Part shown: positions 1 to 7,084 of the stretch, piece after piece | How positions within the stretch are numbered: the stretch's first letter is position 1 | How the letters are laid out: every line of letters starts with the position of its first letter | DNA from: Syntrophaceae bacterium UBA2251 | Lineage (GTDB): Bacteria > Desulfobacterota > Syntrophia > Syntrophales > UBA2251 | Length of the DNA: 25,410 bases | Direction: 5' to 3' | Assembly: GCA_002347815.1 (NCBI GenBank) | Contig: DDXV01000073.1 | Coordinates: 1-25,410, forward strand | Translations under genes and position numbers: made by a program | The notes under the pieces: generated by a model | What the model saw: the letters and a program-made list of their open reading frames with translations, nothing else | What the model was told of the DNA's origin: nothing | Databases searched by the model: none

Positions 1-174
1 CGACGGCCGGATGTCCCCCCCCCCCCCCTCATTCCCCCGTATTGAGTGCAATTCACCCCATCTTGCCCCGGGATTCCCGCGTTTTGGGCGACACCCCCCT
101 CCGTTCTGCCCCGGGCCATCCGATAGAGAAAAATCCGCTATCGAGCACAATGTTGAGATTCCCGCTGCCTGTCC

Positions 175-203
175 CCTGCCGCCGGATCGGCGGCGGGCAT
201 TTT
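175..203 (+). terminator. Possible intrinsic terminator of an upstream gene
   Basis: Positions 175-184 pair with 188-197 (ten pairs including one G-U) around a GAT loop, followed by CA and only four T (200-203). The stem is very stable but the T run is short, so termination is plausible rather than clear. It would end a transcript entering from outside the window. Confidence 0.4.
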
Positions 204-277
204 CCCCTTGACTTTCCGACCCCTGTAAATTAGGTGAATGAAACTCAGTCCATCAAAGAAATGAACCGGACACTTTT

Positions 278-291
278 TGAACATGCGTTCA
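278..291. promoter_or_regulatory. TGAAC-N4-GTTCA inverted repeat, candidate operator
   Basis: TGAAC (278-282) and GTTCA (287-291) are perfect inverted arms separated by four bases, about 46 bp upstream of the acyl-CoA ligase remnant. TetR-family regulators of fatty-acid and acyl-CoA genes often bind short palindromes of this kind. The link to such a regulator is inference; no regulator gene is in the window. Confidence 0.3.
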
Positions 292-337
292 TTGCACGGG
301 CGATGAATGGAGCATACAAACGAAAGGAGAGTTGGAC

Positions 338-618
338 ATGGTTTTAGGAGATTTTTTCAAGAAGCACAGCCAGGAAATTCCCAATAGTGGGGCGAGGTCG
401 GGCGCGCCTATATCATGCCCAAGCCGGGGACGAATCCCGCACCCGAGGACATCAAGGCCTTTCTCAAGGACAAGCTTTCCAACTTCAAGATCCCGGAAGA
501 CGTCATCATCCGGCCGGACGAGATCGTGGGGCTGGCCGTCTACCTCGCCTCCGGCGCATCGGATTACATGACGGGTCAGACCCTCTTTCTGGACGGCGGA
601 TACGCCATTTCCACGTAA
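338..618 (+). pseudogene. Chimeric remnant: acyl-CoA ligase ends joined to an SDR tail
   Basis: A good ribosome-binding site (323-330) precedes an ATG at 338 whose first 16 codons, from MVLGDFFKKH to EIPN, look like the N-terminus of an AMP-forming acyl-CoA ligase. The frame is then lost. From 388 another frame reads WGEVGRAYIMPKPG and continues to about 513 as the C-terminal ligase segment that normally leads to the PxxxxGK catalytic lysine. Before that lysine it switches to a short-chain dehydrogenase C-terminus (from PDEIVGLAVYLAS to MTGQTLFLDGGYAIST). The bulk of both enzymes, including the nucleotide-binding and catalytic residues, is absent. A 67-codon frame from ATG 415 could still be translated but would not fold as either enzyme. 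I read this as a decayed double-deletion scar; an assembly artefact is the main alternative. Confidence 0.7.
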
Positions 619-669
619 GGCACAACGACCTCAATCGGAGAAAATCGGCGCACTCAGCAAAAAAATGCA

Positions 670-697
670 TTGACAAACTTGAGGAAAAGCATATTTT
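670..697 (+). promoter_or_regulatory. Sigma-70-type promoter of the lipoprotein gene
   Basis: TTGACA (670-675), a 16-base spacer and TATTTT (692-697) lie 55 bp before the start of the lipoprotein gene, in an AT-richer patch than its surroundings. The -35 box is perfect and the -10 box is four of six. Confidence 0.6.
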
Positions 698-751
698 TAC
701 AGAAATTTTCGGCCGTAGACTGCCGAGGATCCCACAAGGAGGAGGACTGGT

Positions 752-1339
752 ATGAATCATTGCAGGCATTTTTTATCGTTGATCGTTGTGCTCGTATTGG
801 CTCTGGCGTTGGCGGGTTGTGCAAAACCCCCTGAAGCGGAGAAGTCCGCGGCCGATGCCGCGATGACCGCAGCGGTAGCCGCGGGCGCGGAGACGTACGC
901 CGCAACCGACCTGGATGCGGCCAAGAAGATCCTGGACGGGGCAGAGACCCAGATGAAGGAAAAGAATTATAAAGAGGCCAAACAGGCGTATCTGGACGCC
1001 AAGGCCGCCTTCGAGCGGGCCGCCGCCGCCGTGGACGCGGGCAAGCAGGCCGCCGCCGCCGAAGCGACCACCGCCGTGACCGCTCTGGAGGAGGCTTGGG
1101 TGAATCTCGAGGCCGCGGCAAAACCCGTCGAAAGGAAACTGAAGGAAAAGAAGGATCTCTGGACCGCCGACGTCGCCGCTTTTACGGAAGGTCTGAAAAC
1201 CGTCAAGGAGGGCATCGCCGCCGGTCCGGCCGGCGCCAAGGCGAAGATCGCGGAGTTGCAGACGATCATCGATAAATGGGATGCCGCCTTCAAGGAACTG
1301 GCGGCCGTTCCGGCAAAACCCGCGGCGAAGAAGAAATAG
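752..1339 (+). CDS. Alanine/lysine-rich lipoprotein, DUF4398-like
   Basis: A 195-residue secreted lipoprotein of unknown function. The N-terminus is a clear lipoprotein signal: a hydrophobic stretch (residues 7-20) ending in the lipobox L20-A21-G22-C23, so the mature protein would begin with a lipid-modified Cys23. The next residue is Lys, which in enterobacterial rules favours the outer membrane. The remainder is almost all Ala, Lys and Glu with heptad-like spacing and should be helical, resembling DUF4398-type envelope proteins; that family assignment is a resemblance only. The tail is AAKKK. An AAGGAGGAGG ribosome-binding site sits about eight bases before ATG 752. The gene is monocistronic, with its own promoter (670-697) and terminator (1398-1419). 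Confidence 0.85.
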   Translation: MNHCRHFLSLIVVLVLALALAGCAKPPEAEKSAADAAMTAAVAAGAETYAATDLDAAKKILDGAETQMKEKNYKEAKQAYLDAKAAFERAAAAVDAGKQAAAAEATTAVTALEEAWVNLEAAAKPVERKLKEKKDLWTADVAAFTEGLKTVKEGIAAGPAGAKAKIAELQTIIDKWDAAFKELAAVPAKPAAKKK

Positions 1340-1397
1340 CCCCGAAAAACTTCGACGTGCAAGGGATGGGTCAGGTCGGAAGGGCGTTTGCGCCGGG

Positions 1398-1419
1398 AAG
1401 GGCGCAACGCCCTTTTTTT
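1398..1419 (+). terminator. Intrinsic terminator after the lipoprotein gene
   Basis: AAGGGCG (1398-1404) pairs perfectly with CGCCCTT (1408-1414) around a CAA loop, and seven T follow (1413-1419). It lies 58 bp after the lipoprotein stop codon on the same strand. Confidence 0.85.
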
Positions 1420-1530
1420 ATGGGCGAACCGCTTTCTCGAAGGCGTCAAGCCGGGAACGTCAACCGCAAACGTCTTTTTCGGGAGGTCCCATCCCTTTCG
1501 GTTCCGACGCGCTCCCCGGGGGTTCGCCCC

Positions 1531-3393
1531 CTACATCAGATCGTAAAACGACGAGACATATTTCAGCCTGAGTTCATATTCGGAGGCCTTGGCGGGATCC
1601 GTGGCCCCGTAAAGCCGGATCAGTTTCCACAGGGTCCTGCGTTGGCCCGAATTGATGCTCAGGGACTTTTCGTAGGCCGCCGCCGCCGAGGAAAGGTTCC
1701 CCTGATGGAGGAGCACGTCCCCCAACAGATCGTATTTTTGCGCGGCGGCAAAAGAGTCGTCGCCGATCCTGTTGAGATAGGCATGCCCCAAATCCGGCCT
1801 GCCCAGTTGGAAGGATCTTCCCGCAAGGGGGAGATTGGCGAAGGCGGAAAAGGGTTTGTCCATCTCCGAGGACAGGTTCCAGTAATAAACCGCCTCGTCC
1901 TGGGCCCCCTTCGCGTTCATCACGATGGCGTGGGTATTGTAATAGGCGGCCTCGTCGTCCGTGGCCCTGACCGGAAGGTTCTCCACCACGAAAAACAGCA
2001 GGGCGACGGCCAGACAACTGCCCACCCGCCTCCTGTTTCCTTCCCGGAACGCCCGGATGATCCCGGTCGCGCCCAGAACGGAGAAGGGAATGAGCAGGGG
2101 CATCATCGGCAGGCGATAGCGGGCGTTGGGGAAGAAGGCGATGAGGGTCGCGGCGTAGGCCGCCAGGACGAAGCCCGCGGCCCTCGCTTTTCCGTCATCG
2201 AAACCACCGATGATCATGCCCATCATGGCCAAGGGGAAAACAAGCCCGAAACCGATGAAGGGGAAACGGAAGATCTTGACCACCCCGCCCATGAAGTCGA
2301 TTCCGTAGTGATCGCACGCCTCGAAGCGGTTGACCATGGCGAGGGTCTTCTGCCACAGCTTCCAGAGGAATGCGCCGGGGGCGGCCGCCCCCTCCCGAAG
2401 GGTTTCCCTCGTCCAGTATCGAGACGCCTCATCGGGTGAAAGCCGTTTCCCGACCCGGCGGCTGGCTTCGATGGTAAAATGGATTCCCTGCTCGAACGGG
2501 GAGGTGGTCGCAAAGGGGACGGGCCGATAATAGGGATCGGGGTTCTTCAAATTATTGCCGAGATAGAGGTTGAACCCGCCCTGGGACGTGGTCAGGGCGA
2601 GCTTTCCGGCGAGCGCGTAATTGCGGATAAGAAACGGGGACAGGGCAAGGGCCACCCCCATGACGAACATCAGCAGGACGAAGCCGGTTTTTCTGACATG
2701 CAGCCCGCCCCGGAAGGCGTACCCCCCCATCAGGATGAAGATCACGGGGGCGATGACCACGGCATTGGGTCGGACATTGATCAACAGCCCGACGGCCAGG
2801 CCGAGGGCGCCGGTTTTAACGATAAAGCGCCCCCCGGGCGGGAAGGCCCCCGCCGTCGACCCGTCCTTTTCGCCGGAGAGGCCGTCCGTGACAACGATCA
2901 GGAGGTAGAAAACGGCGGCGAAGAGGAAGGTAGACAGCGCTTCTTTCAGGGGAACGATGCTGTAGAGGATGAACGGCTTGTACAGGCAGGCGATCAGACA
3001 GGCCAGGAGGCCGACCTTGCGGTTCGCCAGCGCCGTTCCGATGAGGTAAACGAGCCCACAGGTCATGACGCCCAGGGCCACGTTGAGAAACCGGACAAAC
3101 AGGACATCCGGCGAAAAGATCCGGTAAAGGAACGCCACGACATAGGCGTAGAGCGGGGCGAATTCATAGATCGACCGGGATGTGAACGTCCCGTCGGCGA
3201 TCTTTTTGGCCCACTCATGGTAGATCCGCTCGTCCCAGAGGAGAAAATCGAAATAGGCCGTTCCGGAAAGTTCGGCCAGCGCCGCCATCCTGACCAGCAA
3301 GGCGAGGAAGAGAACGCCCCCAAGGTAAAGGGAGACCGGGGCAGACGTCCCGGGCGGCGCGACGGGTGTTTTCCCGGTTCTTTTTTTACCCAT
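1531..3393 (-). CDS. PMT/ArnT-like membrane glycosyltransferase with TPR-like tail
   Basis: A 620-residue integral membrane protein of the dolichyl-phosphate-mannose mannosyltransferase (PMT_2, GT-C fold) type, expected to move a sugar from a polyprenyl-phosphate donor to a periplasmic acceptor. After a basic N-terminus there is a first membrane helix (about residues 20-42), then a periplasmic loop with the acidic pair in LLWDERIYHEWA, typical of the catalytic Asp region of GT-C enzymes. About eight to ten further hydrophobic segments follow to about residue 470. The last 110 residues are soluble and contain a tetratricopeptide-like helix pair (DVLLHQGNLSSAAAAYEKSL). The donor and acceptor cannot be told from sequence. 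It is transcribed alone, away from the phosphatase gene, behind a strong promoter at 3466-3493; a GGAG lies about a dozen bases before the ATG. Confidence 0.85.
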   Translation of the reverse strand: MGKKRTGKTPVAPPGTSAPVSLYLGGVLFLALLVRMAALAELSGTAYFDFLLWDERIYHEWAKKIADGTFTSRSIYEFAPLYAYVVAFLYRIFSPDVLFVRFLNVALGVMTCGLVYLIGTALANRKVGLLACLIACLYKPFILYSIVPLKEALSTFLFAAVFYLLIVVTDGLSGEKDGSTAGAFPPGGRFIVKTGALGLAVGLLINVRPNAVVIAPVIFILMGGYAFRGGLHVRKTGFVLLMFVMGVALALSPFLIRNYALAGKLALTTSQGGFNLYLGNNLKNPDPYYRPVPFATTSPFEQGIHFTIEASRRVGKRLSPDEASRYWTRETLREGAAAPGAFLWKLWQKTLAMVNRFEACDHYGIDFMGGVVKIFRFPFIGFGLVFPLAMMGMIIGGFDDGKARAAGFVLAAYAATLIAFFPNARYRLPMMPLLIPFSVLGATGIIRAFREGNRRRVGSCLAVALLFFVVENLPVRATDDEAAYYNTHAIVMNAKGAQDEAVYYWNLSSEMDKPFSAFANLPLAGRSFQLGRPDLGHAYLNRIGDDSFAAAQKYDLLGDVLLHQGNLSSAAAAYEKSLSINSGQRRTLWKLIRLYGATDPAKASEYELRLKYVSSFYDLM

Positions 3394-3465
3394 GTTTCAG
3401 CGGACTCCGAGCCCCGGCATTCATCGGAAAGGGATCATGATGTTCGTCTCTTCGGACTTGAGTTG

Positions 3466-3493
3466 GCTATAAGACATCGCCGCCAAATGTCAA
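3466..3493 (-). promoter_or_regulatory. Promoter of the PMT-like glycosyltransferase gene
   Basis: Read on the minus strand: TTGACA (3493-3488), a 16-base spacer and TATAGC (3471-3466). The -35 is perfect and the -10 four of six. It leaves a leader of about 70 bases before the start codon at 3393. Confidence 0.65.
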
Positions 3494-3606
3494 GAAAACA
3501 ATCGACCGCCGTGAAGCGGACACGTCGCCGGGCGCCCGTGGACGGAAACGGGACCGGCGGCCGTTTCGATTGACACCGGATCGTTCGGTTGATAAGGAGA
3601 ATTCGT

Positions 3607-4230
3607 ATGGAACTGATTCTCGTACGGCACGGTGAAACCGCCTGGAACCGGGAAGGCCGGGTCCAGGGCGTGAGCGACATCGACCTGAGCGACGTCGGCG
3701 TGCATCACGCCCGTCAGCTCGCCCTGTCCCTCAAGGATCACCCGATCCACGCAATCTACGCCAGCCCCCTGATCCGGGCCCGGAAAACGGCCGAGATCAT
3801 CAACCGGTACCACGATGCCCCGATTCGCCTGGAGTCGGGGCTGATGGAAATGGACCAGGGCGATTTCGAGGGCCTGACCTATTCGGAACTGATGGCCCGT
3901 GAAAAGGACTTCCTCCAGTCATGGATCGCCGATCCGGCTTCCGTGCGGATGCCCCATGGGGAATCCCTGGACGAGCTCCAGGCCCGGGCGTGGCCGGTCA
4001 TCGACGGCATCCTCCAGCGATCCGCCGATGCCCTGGTGGTCTCGCACAGCTTTACCATCGCGTCGATCCTCTGCAAGATCAAGCGGATCAGCCTGTCGGA
4101 CTTCAGGTCCGTCCACGTGGATCCCGCCTCCAAGACCCTCGTCCGGTTTTGTAACGGATCGGGAGAGATTGTCGTGCTGAACGACCGGACCCACCTGAAC
4201 GACGGGGAGGAATCCTCCCCGTCCGCATGA
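3607..4230 (+). CDS. Histidine phosphatase (phosphoglycerate mutase-like)
   Basis: A 207-residue cytoplasmic enzyme of the histidine phosphatase superfamily, branch 1. The catalytic motif RHGE is at residues 7-10 (His8 is the phospho-acceptor), followed by SPLIRARKTAEII with the conserved phosphate-binding Arg, a Glu-containing stretch (MEMDQGDFEG) and the second catalytic His in VVSHSFTI. Family members include GpmB-like phosphatases, alpha-ribazole phosphatase (CobC) and broad sugar phosphatases; with no cobalamin genes nearby the substrate stays open. ATG 3607 is chosen because AAGGAG (3594-3599) precedes it by seven bases and RHGE then falls in its usual place; an upstream TTG at 3589 is unlikely. 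It overlaps the next gene by four bases (ATGA), and a 23-bp palindrome covers its last codons. Confidence 0.9.
   Translation: MELILVRHGETAWNREGRVQGVSDIDLSDVGVHHARQLALSLKDHPIHAIYASPLIRARKTAEIINRYHDAPIRLESGLMEMDQGDFEGLTYSELMAREKDFLQSWIADPASVRMPHGESLDELQARAWPVIDGILQRSADALVVSHSFTIASILCKIKRISLSDFRSVHVDPASKTLVRFCNGSGEIVVLNDRTHLNDGEESSPSA
4201..4223 (+). repeat. 23-bp palindrome at the phosphatase/lipoprotein junction
   Basis: Positions 4201-4223 form a perfect palindrome except for the central base: GACGGGGAG pairs with CTCCCCGTC around a GAATC loop. There is no T run, so it is not an ordinary terminator. It contains the only GGAGG before the ATG at 4227 of the next gene, so a folded hairpin would hide that site. 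Confidence 0.7.
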
Positions 4231-5438
4231 ACGCCCCCGCGGACCCGGGGAGGGGGCGGGCAGGCCGCATGAAACCCGACACGACACCCTGGAACGCCAT
4301 GATCGGAACGACCCGGCTGGCCCTGCTTTTGCTGTGCGTCTTCCTCTCGGCCTGTGCCGCCGGCCCGGAGCGGGCGCATGATCCGCCGCCGTCATCGGTC
4401 CGCTGCCTTCCCGATTTTCCCGACCGGGACGGCTGGTACGGCGGGGATGGCGCCTGCTCCATCCCGCTGGACGACCGGCGCGTCCTGTGGCTCTTCGGAG
4501 ACACCTTCGTTTCGGATCAGACGGGCCGGCGGGATCGCGCGGGGATGAAGGTGGTCCTGGGAACGACGCTGGCCGTCTCCACCTGCGCCGCCGACGGGCA
4601 ATTCCAAATCCGGTATTGGCTGAAAAAGAAGGATGGGGAATTCGTGTCGTCCTTCGGCGAAAGCGAATGGCTGTGGCCGCAGGACCCCTTCATGGTCGAT
4701 CGCATCCTCCACGTCCCGCTGATCTCCGTCACGGCGGATCCGCGGAGGAAGGGGGCCTTCAAATTCCGGATCGCGGGGCACAAAATCGCCCGGATCCGAA
4801 ACTTCGCGGAGGCCGATCCGAACCGGTGGACCGCGGACTACGTGGACCTGACCCCGGGCATTCCGGAGGGGGTTGAGGCGTTCGCGACGACGTCGGTCGT
4901 TTTCGGGGATCACGTCTATTTTTATCCGCTGTACCGCGGGGCGGGTGTTCTGGGCAATATCCTCGCCCGCATTCCGACAAACCGGCTCGACGATCCGGCC
5001 CCGGCCATCGAGTACTGGCCCCGGGACGGACGGTGGGAAAAAGGACTGGATCCCGCGAAGATCAGGATCGTCCTGGACGCGGCCGTTTCGGAGATGAGCG
5101 TGAGGCATCATCCAGACGACGGGACATGGGTCGCCGTCTACCTCTCCATCGAAAACAACGGCCGGCGGATGCTCTATCGAACGGCGAACGCGCCCGAAGG
5201 GCCCTGGACCGAACCGAAGGTCCTGATCGGGTCCATTCCCGAAGTCGACCGGGGCAGCCCCCGATACGACCCGGACAACTTCTGCTACGCCGGCAAGGAG
5301 CACCCGGAATTCGGACGGGGAAGAACGCTTGTGGTCACCTATGTATGCAATTCCTTCGCGGATGCCGAAGACGACGCGAGTTTCATCCGGAAGAACCTCT
5401 TTCTCTACCGCCCCGTGGTCATGACCCCGAGCCGCTGA
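4227..5438 (+). CDS. DUF4185-like beta-propeller lipoprotein
   Basis: A secreted lipoprotein with a glycoside-hydrolase-like five-bladed propeller fold. After a positively charged region a hydrophobic stretch (LALLLLCVFLSAC) ends in a lipobox, with the lipidated Cys near residue 43 counted from ATG 4227. The early segment GWYGGDGACSIPL followed by VLWLFGDTFV is the hallmark of DUF4185/DUF5005 proteins. Later strands carry Trp/Asp-rich blade repeats and the segment SPRYDPDNFCY. The catalytic activity of the family is not established; carbohydrate binding or cleavage is inference. The start is uncertain: ATG 4227 overlaps the phosphatase stop codon, ATG 4269 lies after a GGGAGGGGG stretch, and ATG 4299 would give the most typical signal-peptide length. 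Translational coupling with the phosphatase is likely. Confidence 0.75.
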   Translation: MNAPADPGRGRAGRMKPDTTPWNAMIGTTRLALLLLCVFLSACAAGPERAHDPPPSSVRCLPDFPDRDGWYGGDGACSIPLDDRRVLWLFGDTFVSDQTGRRDRAGMKVVLGTTLAVSTCAADGQFQIRYWLKKKDGEFVSSFGESEWLWPQDPFMVDRILHVPLISVTADPRRKGAFKFRIAGHKIARIRNFAEADPNRWTADYVDLTPGIPEGVEAFATTSVVFGDHVYFYPLYRGAGVLGNILARIPTNRLDDPAPAIEYWPRDGRWEKGLDPAKIRIVLDAAVSEMSVRHHPDDGTWVAVYLSIENNGRRMLYRTANAPEGPWTEPKVLIGSIPEVDRGSPRYDPDNFCYAGKEHPEFGRGRTLVVTYVCNSFADAEDDASFIRKNLFLYRPVVMTPSR

Positions 5439-5503
5439 ACCGTCTTTAAGGGTTTTTTGGAAGGGGAAGCGTTGCCTCATAATTCATGTAACCGGCAAAT
5501 CCG

Positions 5504-5532
5504 TTGACAGGGGCAAGCGTTTTCCCTATACT
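5504..5532 (+). promoter_or_regulatory. Strong sigma-70-type promoter before tonB
   Basis: TTGACA (5504-5509), exactly 17 bases, then TATACT (5527-5532). This is the best consensus match in the window. It would start transcription around 5540, about 50 bases before the tonB ATG, and could drive tonB, pyrE and the downstream genes. Confidence 0.8.
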
Positions 5533-5588
5533 CCCGCTGCCCGATCCCCGGGCCGAAAGGCGACGGGGACGGGACCGGATTGGAATCG

Positions 5589-6386
5589 ATGGAAGAAACC
5601 CTTTCGCACGACACGGACCTGCGATTCGTCACGGGGACAGGCCCTGACGGACGGCAGGCGAGGGCCGGAAACGCCCTGGCGCTCCCCCTCGCCCTGTCCC
5701 TGGCTATCCACTTGGCGCTGGGCCTGCTGCTCCTCGGAGAAGCCTTCCGCACCCTTCCCCCCCGGCTCCGCGAGGCGAGCCTGTCGCCCCTGCAGGTCAT
5801 CTGGGTTTCCGCGTCCAAGACGGCGACGCCCGCGCCGCAGCGCACGCCGGGGGTGAAGCGCGAACCGGCGGCGGTGCCGGTGATCGCCGCCGCGGTCGTC
5901 CCCGCGCTTCCGTCCGCGGCGCTCGCCGGACTCCCGGCAACCCCGGCCCTCTCGAAGGCGCCGCCGCCGCGCCCCACGGAGACCGCCGCCGCACAACCGG
6001 CGAGCCTCCGTCCCGGGATGGACAGGACCGTCCCGCCGGCCTCCCCCCCGTCAAGCGGCGTCCGTGTCGCGGCCGCCGGGGAGACCAGCGCGCTGACCCT
6101 GCCGCGCTACCGGGCGAACGACGCCCCGGCGTATCCGGCCCTGGCCCGCCTGCGGGGTTACGAAGGCCTGGTGCTCCTCGCCGCGCAGGTGTCCGAGCAG
6201 GGGCGCGTCCAGACGATCCGGGTCAAGAAATCCTCCGGCTACGCCGTTCTGGACCGCTCGGCCGAGGAGGCCGTCCGGTCCTGGCGCTTCGAGCCGGGGA
6301 GGCGGATGGGAACGCCCATGGCCATGTGGGTGGATGTCCCGGTGCGGTTCGTCCTCGAGGAACCGCCGGCCTTTTCCGACTCCTAG
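5589..6386 (+). CDS. tonB: TonB-family energy transducer
   Basis: A 265-residue inner-membrane protein that would transmit the ExbB/ExbD proton-motive energy to outer-membrane receptors. It has a cytoplasmic N-terminus and a single membrane helix around residues 33-52 that contains the family's conserved His (SLAIHLALG). A long Ala/Pro-rich periplasmic linker follows, then a C-terminal TonB domain (about residues 175-260) with YPALARLRGYEG, VSEQGRVQTIRVKKSSGY and a closing SWRFEPGRR segment. ATG 5589 is chosen; a TTG at 5580 would add three residues, and the ribosome-binding site is weak for either. exbB, exbD and a receptor are not adjacent, so the partners must lie elsewhere. pyrE begins 77 bp downstream on the same strand. 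Confidence 0.88.
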   Translation: MEETLSHDTDLRFVTGTGPDGRQARAGNALALPLALSLAIHLALGLLLLGEAFRTLPPRLREASLSPLQVIWVSASKTATPAPQRTPGVKREPAAVPVIAAAVVPALPSAALAGLPATPALSKAPPPRPTETAAAQPASLRPGMDRTVPPASPPSSGVRVAAAGETSALTLPRYRANDAPAYPALARLRGYEGLVLLAAQVSEQGRVQTIRVKKSSGYAVLDRSAEEAVRSWRFEPGRRMGTPMAMWVDVPVRFVLEEPPAFSDS

Positions 6387-6463
6387 GCGGCGCGGCGCCG
6401 GGCGGAAGGCCGGGACCCTCACGGGAGCGTCCCGGATGGCATACGCGACAAGGAGACCCCTTC

Positions 6464-7069
6464 ATGGATGCACGCAAAAAGCGCCTCGTCGAACTGATTC
6501 TGGAGAAGTCCTTCCAGTACCGCGAGGATCCGCCGTTCACGCTGGCCTCCGGCCGGCAAAGCCATTTTTATTTCAACTGCAAGCCCACCACCCTCGACCC
6601 GGAGGGGATGAACCTGATCGGGGAGATCCTCTGCGACCTGCTGGCCGACGTTCCCGTCACGGCCGCGGGGGGGCTCACCTTGGGCGCCGATCCGCTCGCC
6701 AACGCCCTGGCCGTCATCTCCTTCCAGCGGGGAAAGCCCGTCAAGGCCTTTATCGTCCGCAAGGAGGCCAAGGGCCACGGCACGAAAAGCAAGATCGAGG
6801 GGAACGTCCAGGCCGGCGAACGGGTCGTGATCCTCGACGACGTCATCACCACGGGCGGCTCGACGATCACCGCCATCGAAGCCGCCCGGGAGGCGGGTCT
6901 CGTCATCGACCGGGTGATCGCGCTGGTCGACCGGGAGGAGGGGGGGCGGGAAAACATCCTCGCCCACTGCCCCGTGGTCCAGAGCGTCCTCACCCGGACG
7001 AAGGTCATGGACCTTTACCGCGACCGGGCGGTCCGCCCGACGCTTGACAAACCGGTTCCAAAAGGCTAA
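6464..7069 (+). CDS. pyrE: Orotate phosphoribosyltransferase
   Basis: A 201-residue cytoplasmic enzyme that joins orotate and PRPP to give orotidine 5'-monophosphate in pyrimidine synthesis. The PRPP-binding loop VVILDDVITTGGS is at residues 121-133, and the catalytic lysine region with the flexible loop (IVRKEAKGHGTKSKIEG) at about 97-113 is intact. The N-terminal segment (FTLASGRQSHFYFNCKP) is the family's orotate-side signature. The length is normal. ATG 6464 is supported by AAGGAG at 6450-6455, eight bases upstream. No other pyr genes are nearby; the DUF3047 gene follows after about 30 bp, so the genes are probably co-transcribed. Confidence 0.95.
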   Translation: MDARKKRLVELILEKSFQYREDPPFTLASGRQSHFYFNCKPTTLDPEGMNLIGEILCDLLADVPVTAAGGLTLGADPLANALAVISFQRGKPVKAFIVRKEAKGHGTKSKIEGNVQAGERVVILDDVITTGGSTITAIEAAREAGLVIDRVIALVDREEGGRENILAHCPVVQSVLTRTKVMDLYRDRAVRPTLDKPVPKG

Positions 7070-7084
7070 AGGGGCGCCGATTTT

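Larger units (their letters stand above)
1..337. other. Non-coding leader region at window edge
   Basis: No credible gene is seen here. The stretch holds a run of 14 C at 15-28, a GC-rich hairpin with a short T run at 175-203 that may end an upstream transcript, a TGAAC-N4-GTTCA inverted repeat at 278-291, and an AAAGGAGA ribosome-binding site at 323-330 that serves the remnant beginning at 338. Short open frames in the C-rich first 230 bases encode only proline/arginine-rich low-complexity peptides and are not believable genes. Confidence 0.6.

Noticed and set aside
2479..3573. Plus-strand open frame opposite the glycosyltransferase
   Set aside because: Its product is charged and low in complexity, and the minus strand encodes a convincing membrane protein with a promoter.
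3570..3598. TTGACA with TAAGGA as a promoter for the histidine phosphatase
   Set aside because: The -10 would overlap the ribosome-binding site and leave almost no leader; the promoter for this gene remains unassigned.
5425..5460. Possible terminator after the DUF4185-like gene (AACC and GGTT before a T run)
   Set aside because: Only four base pairs can form, too weak to call.
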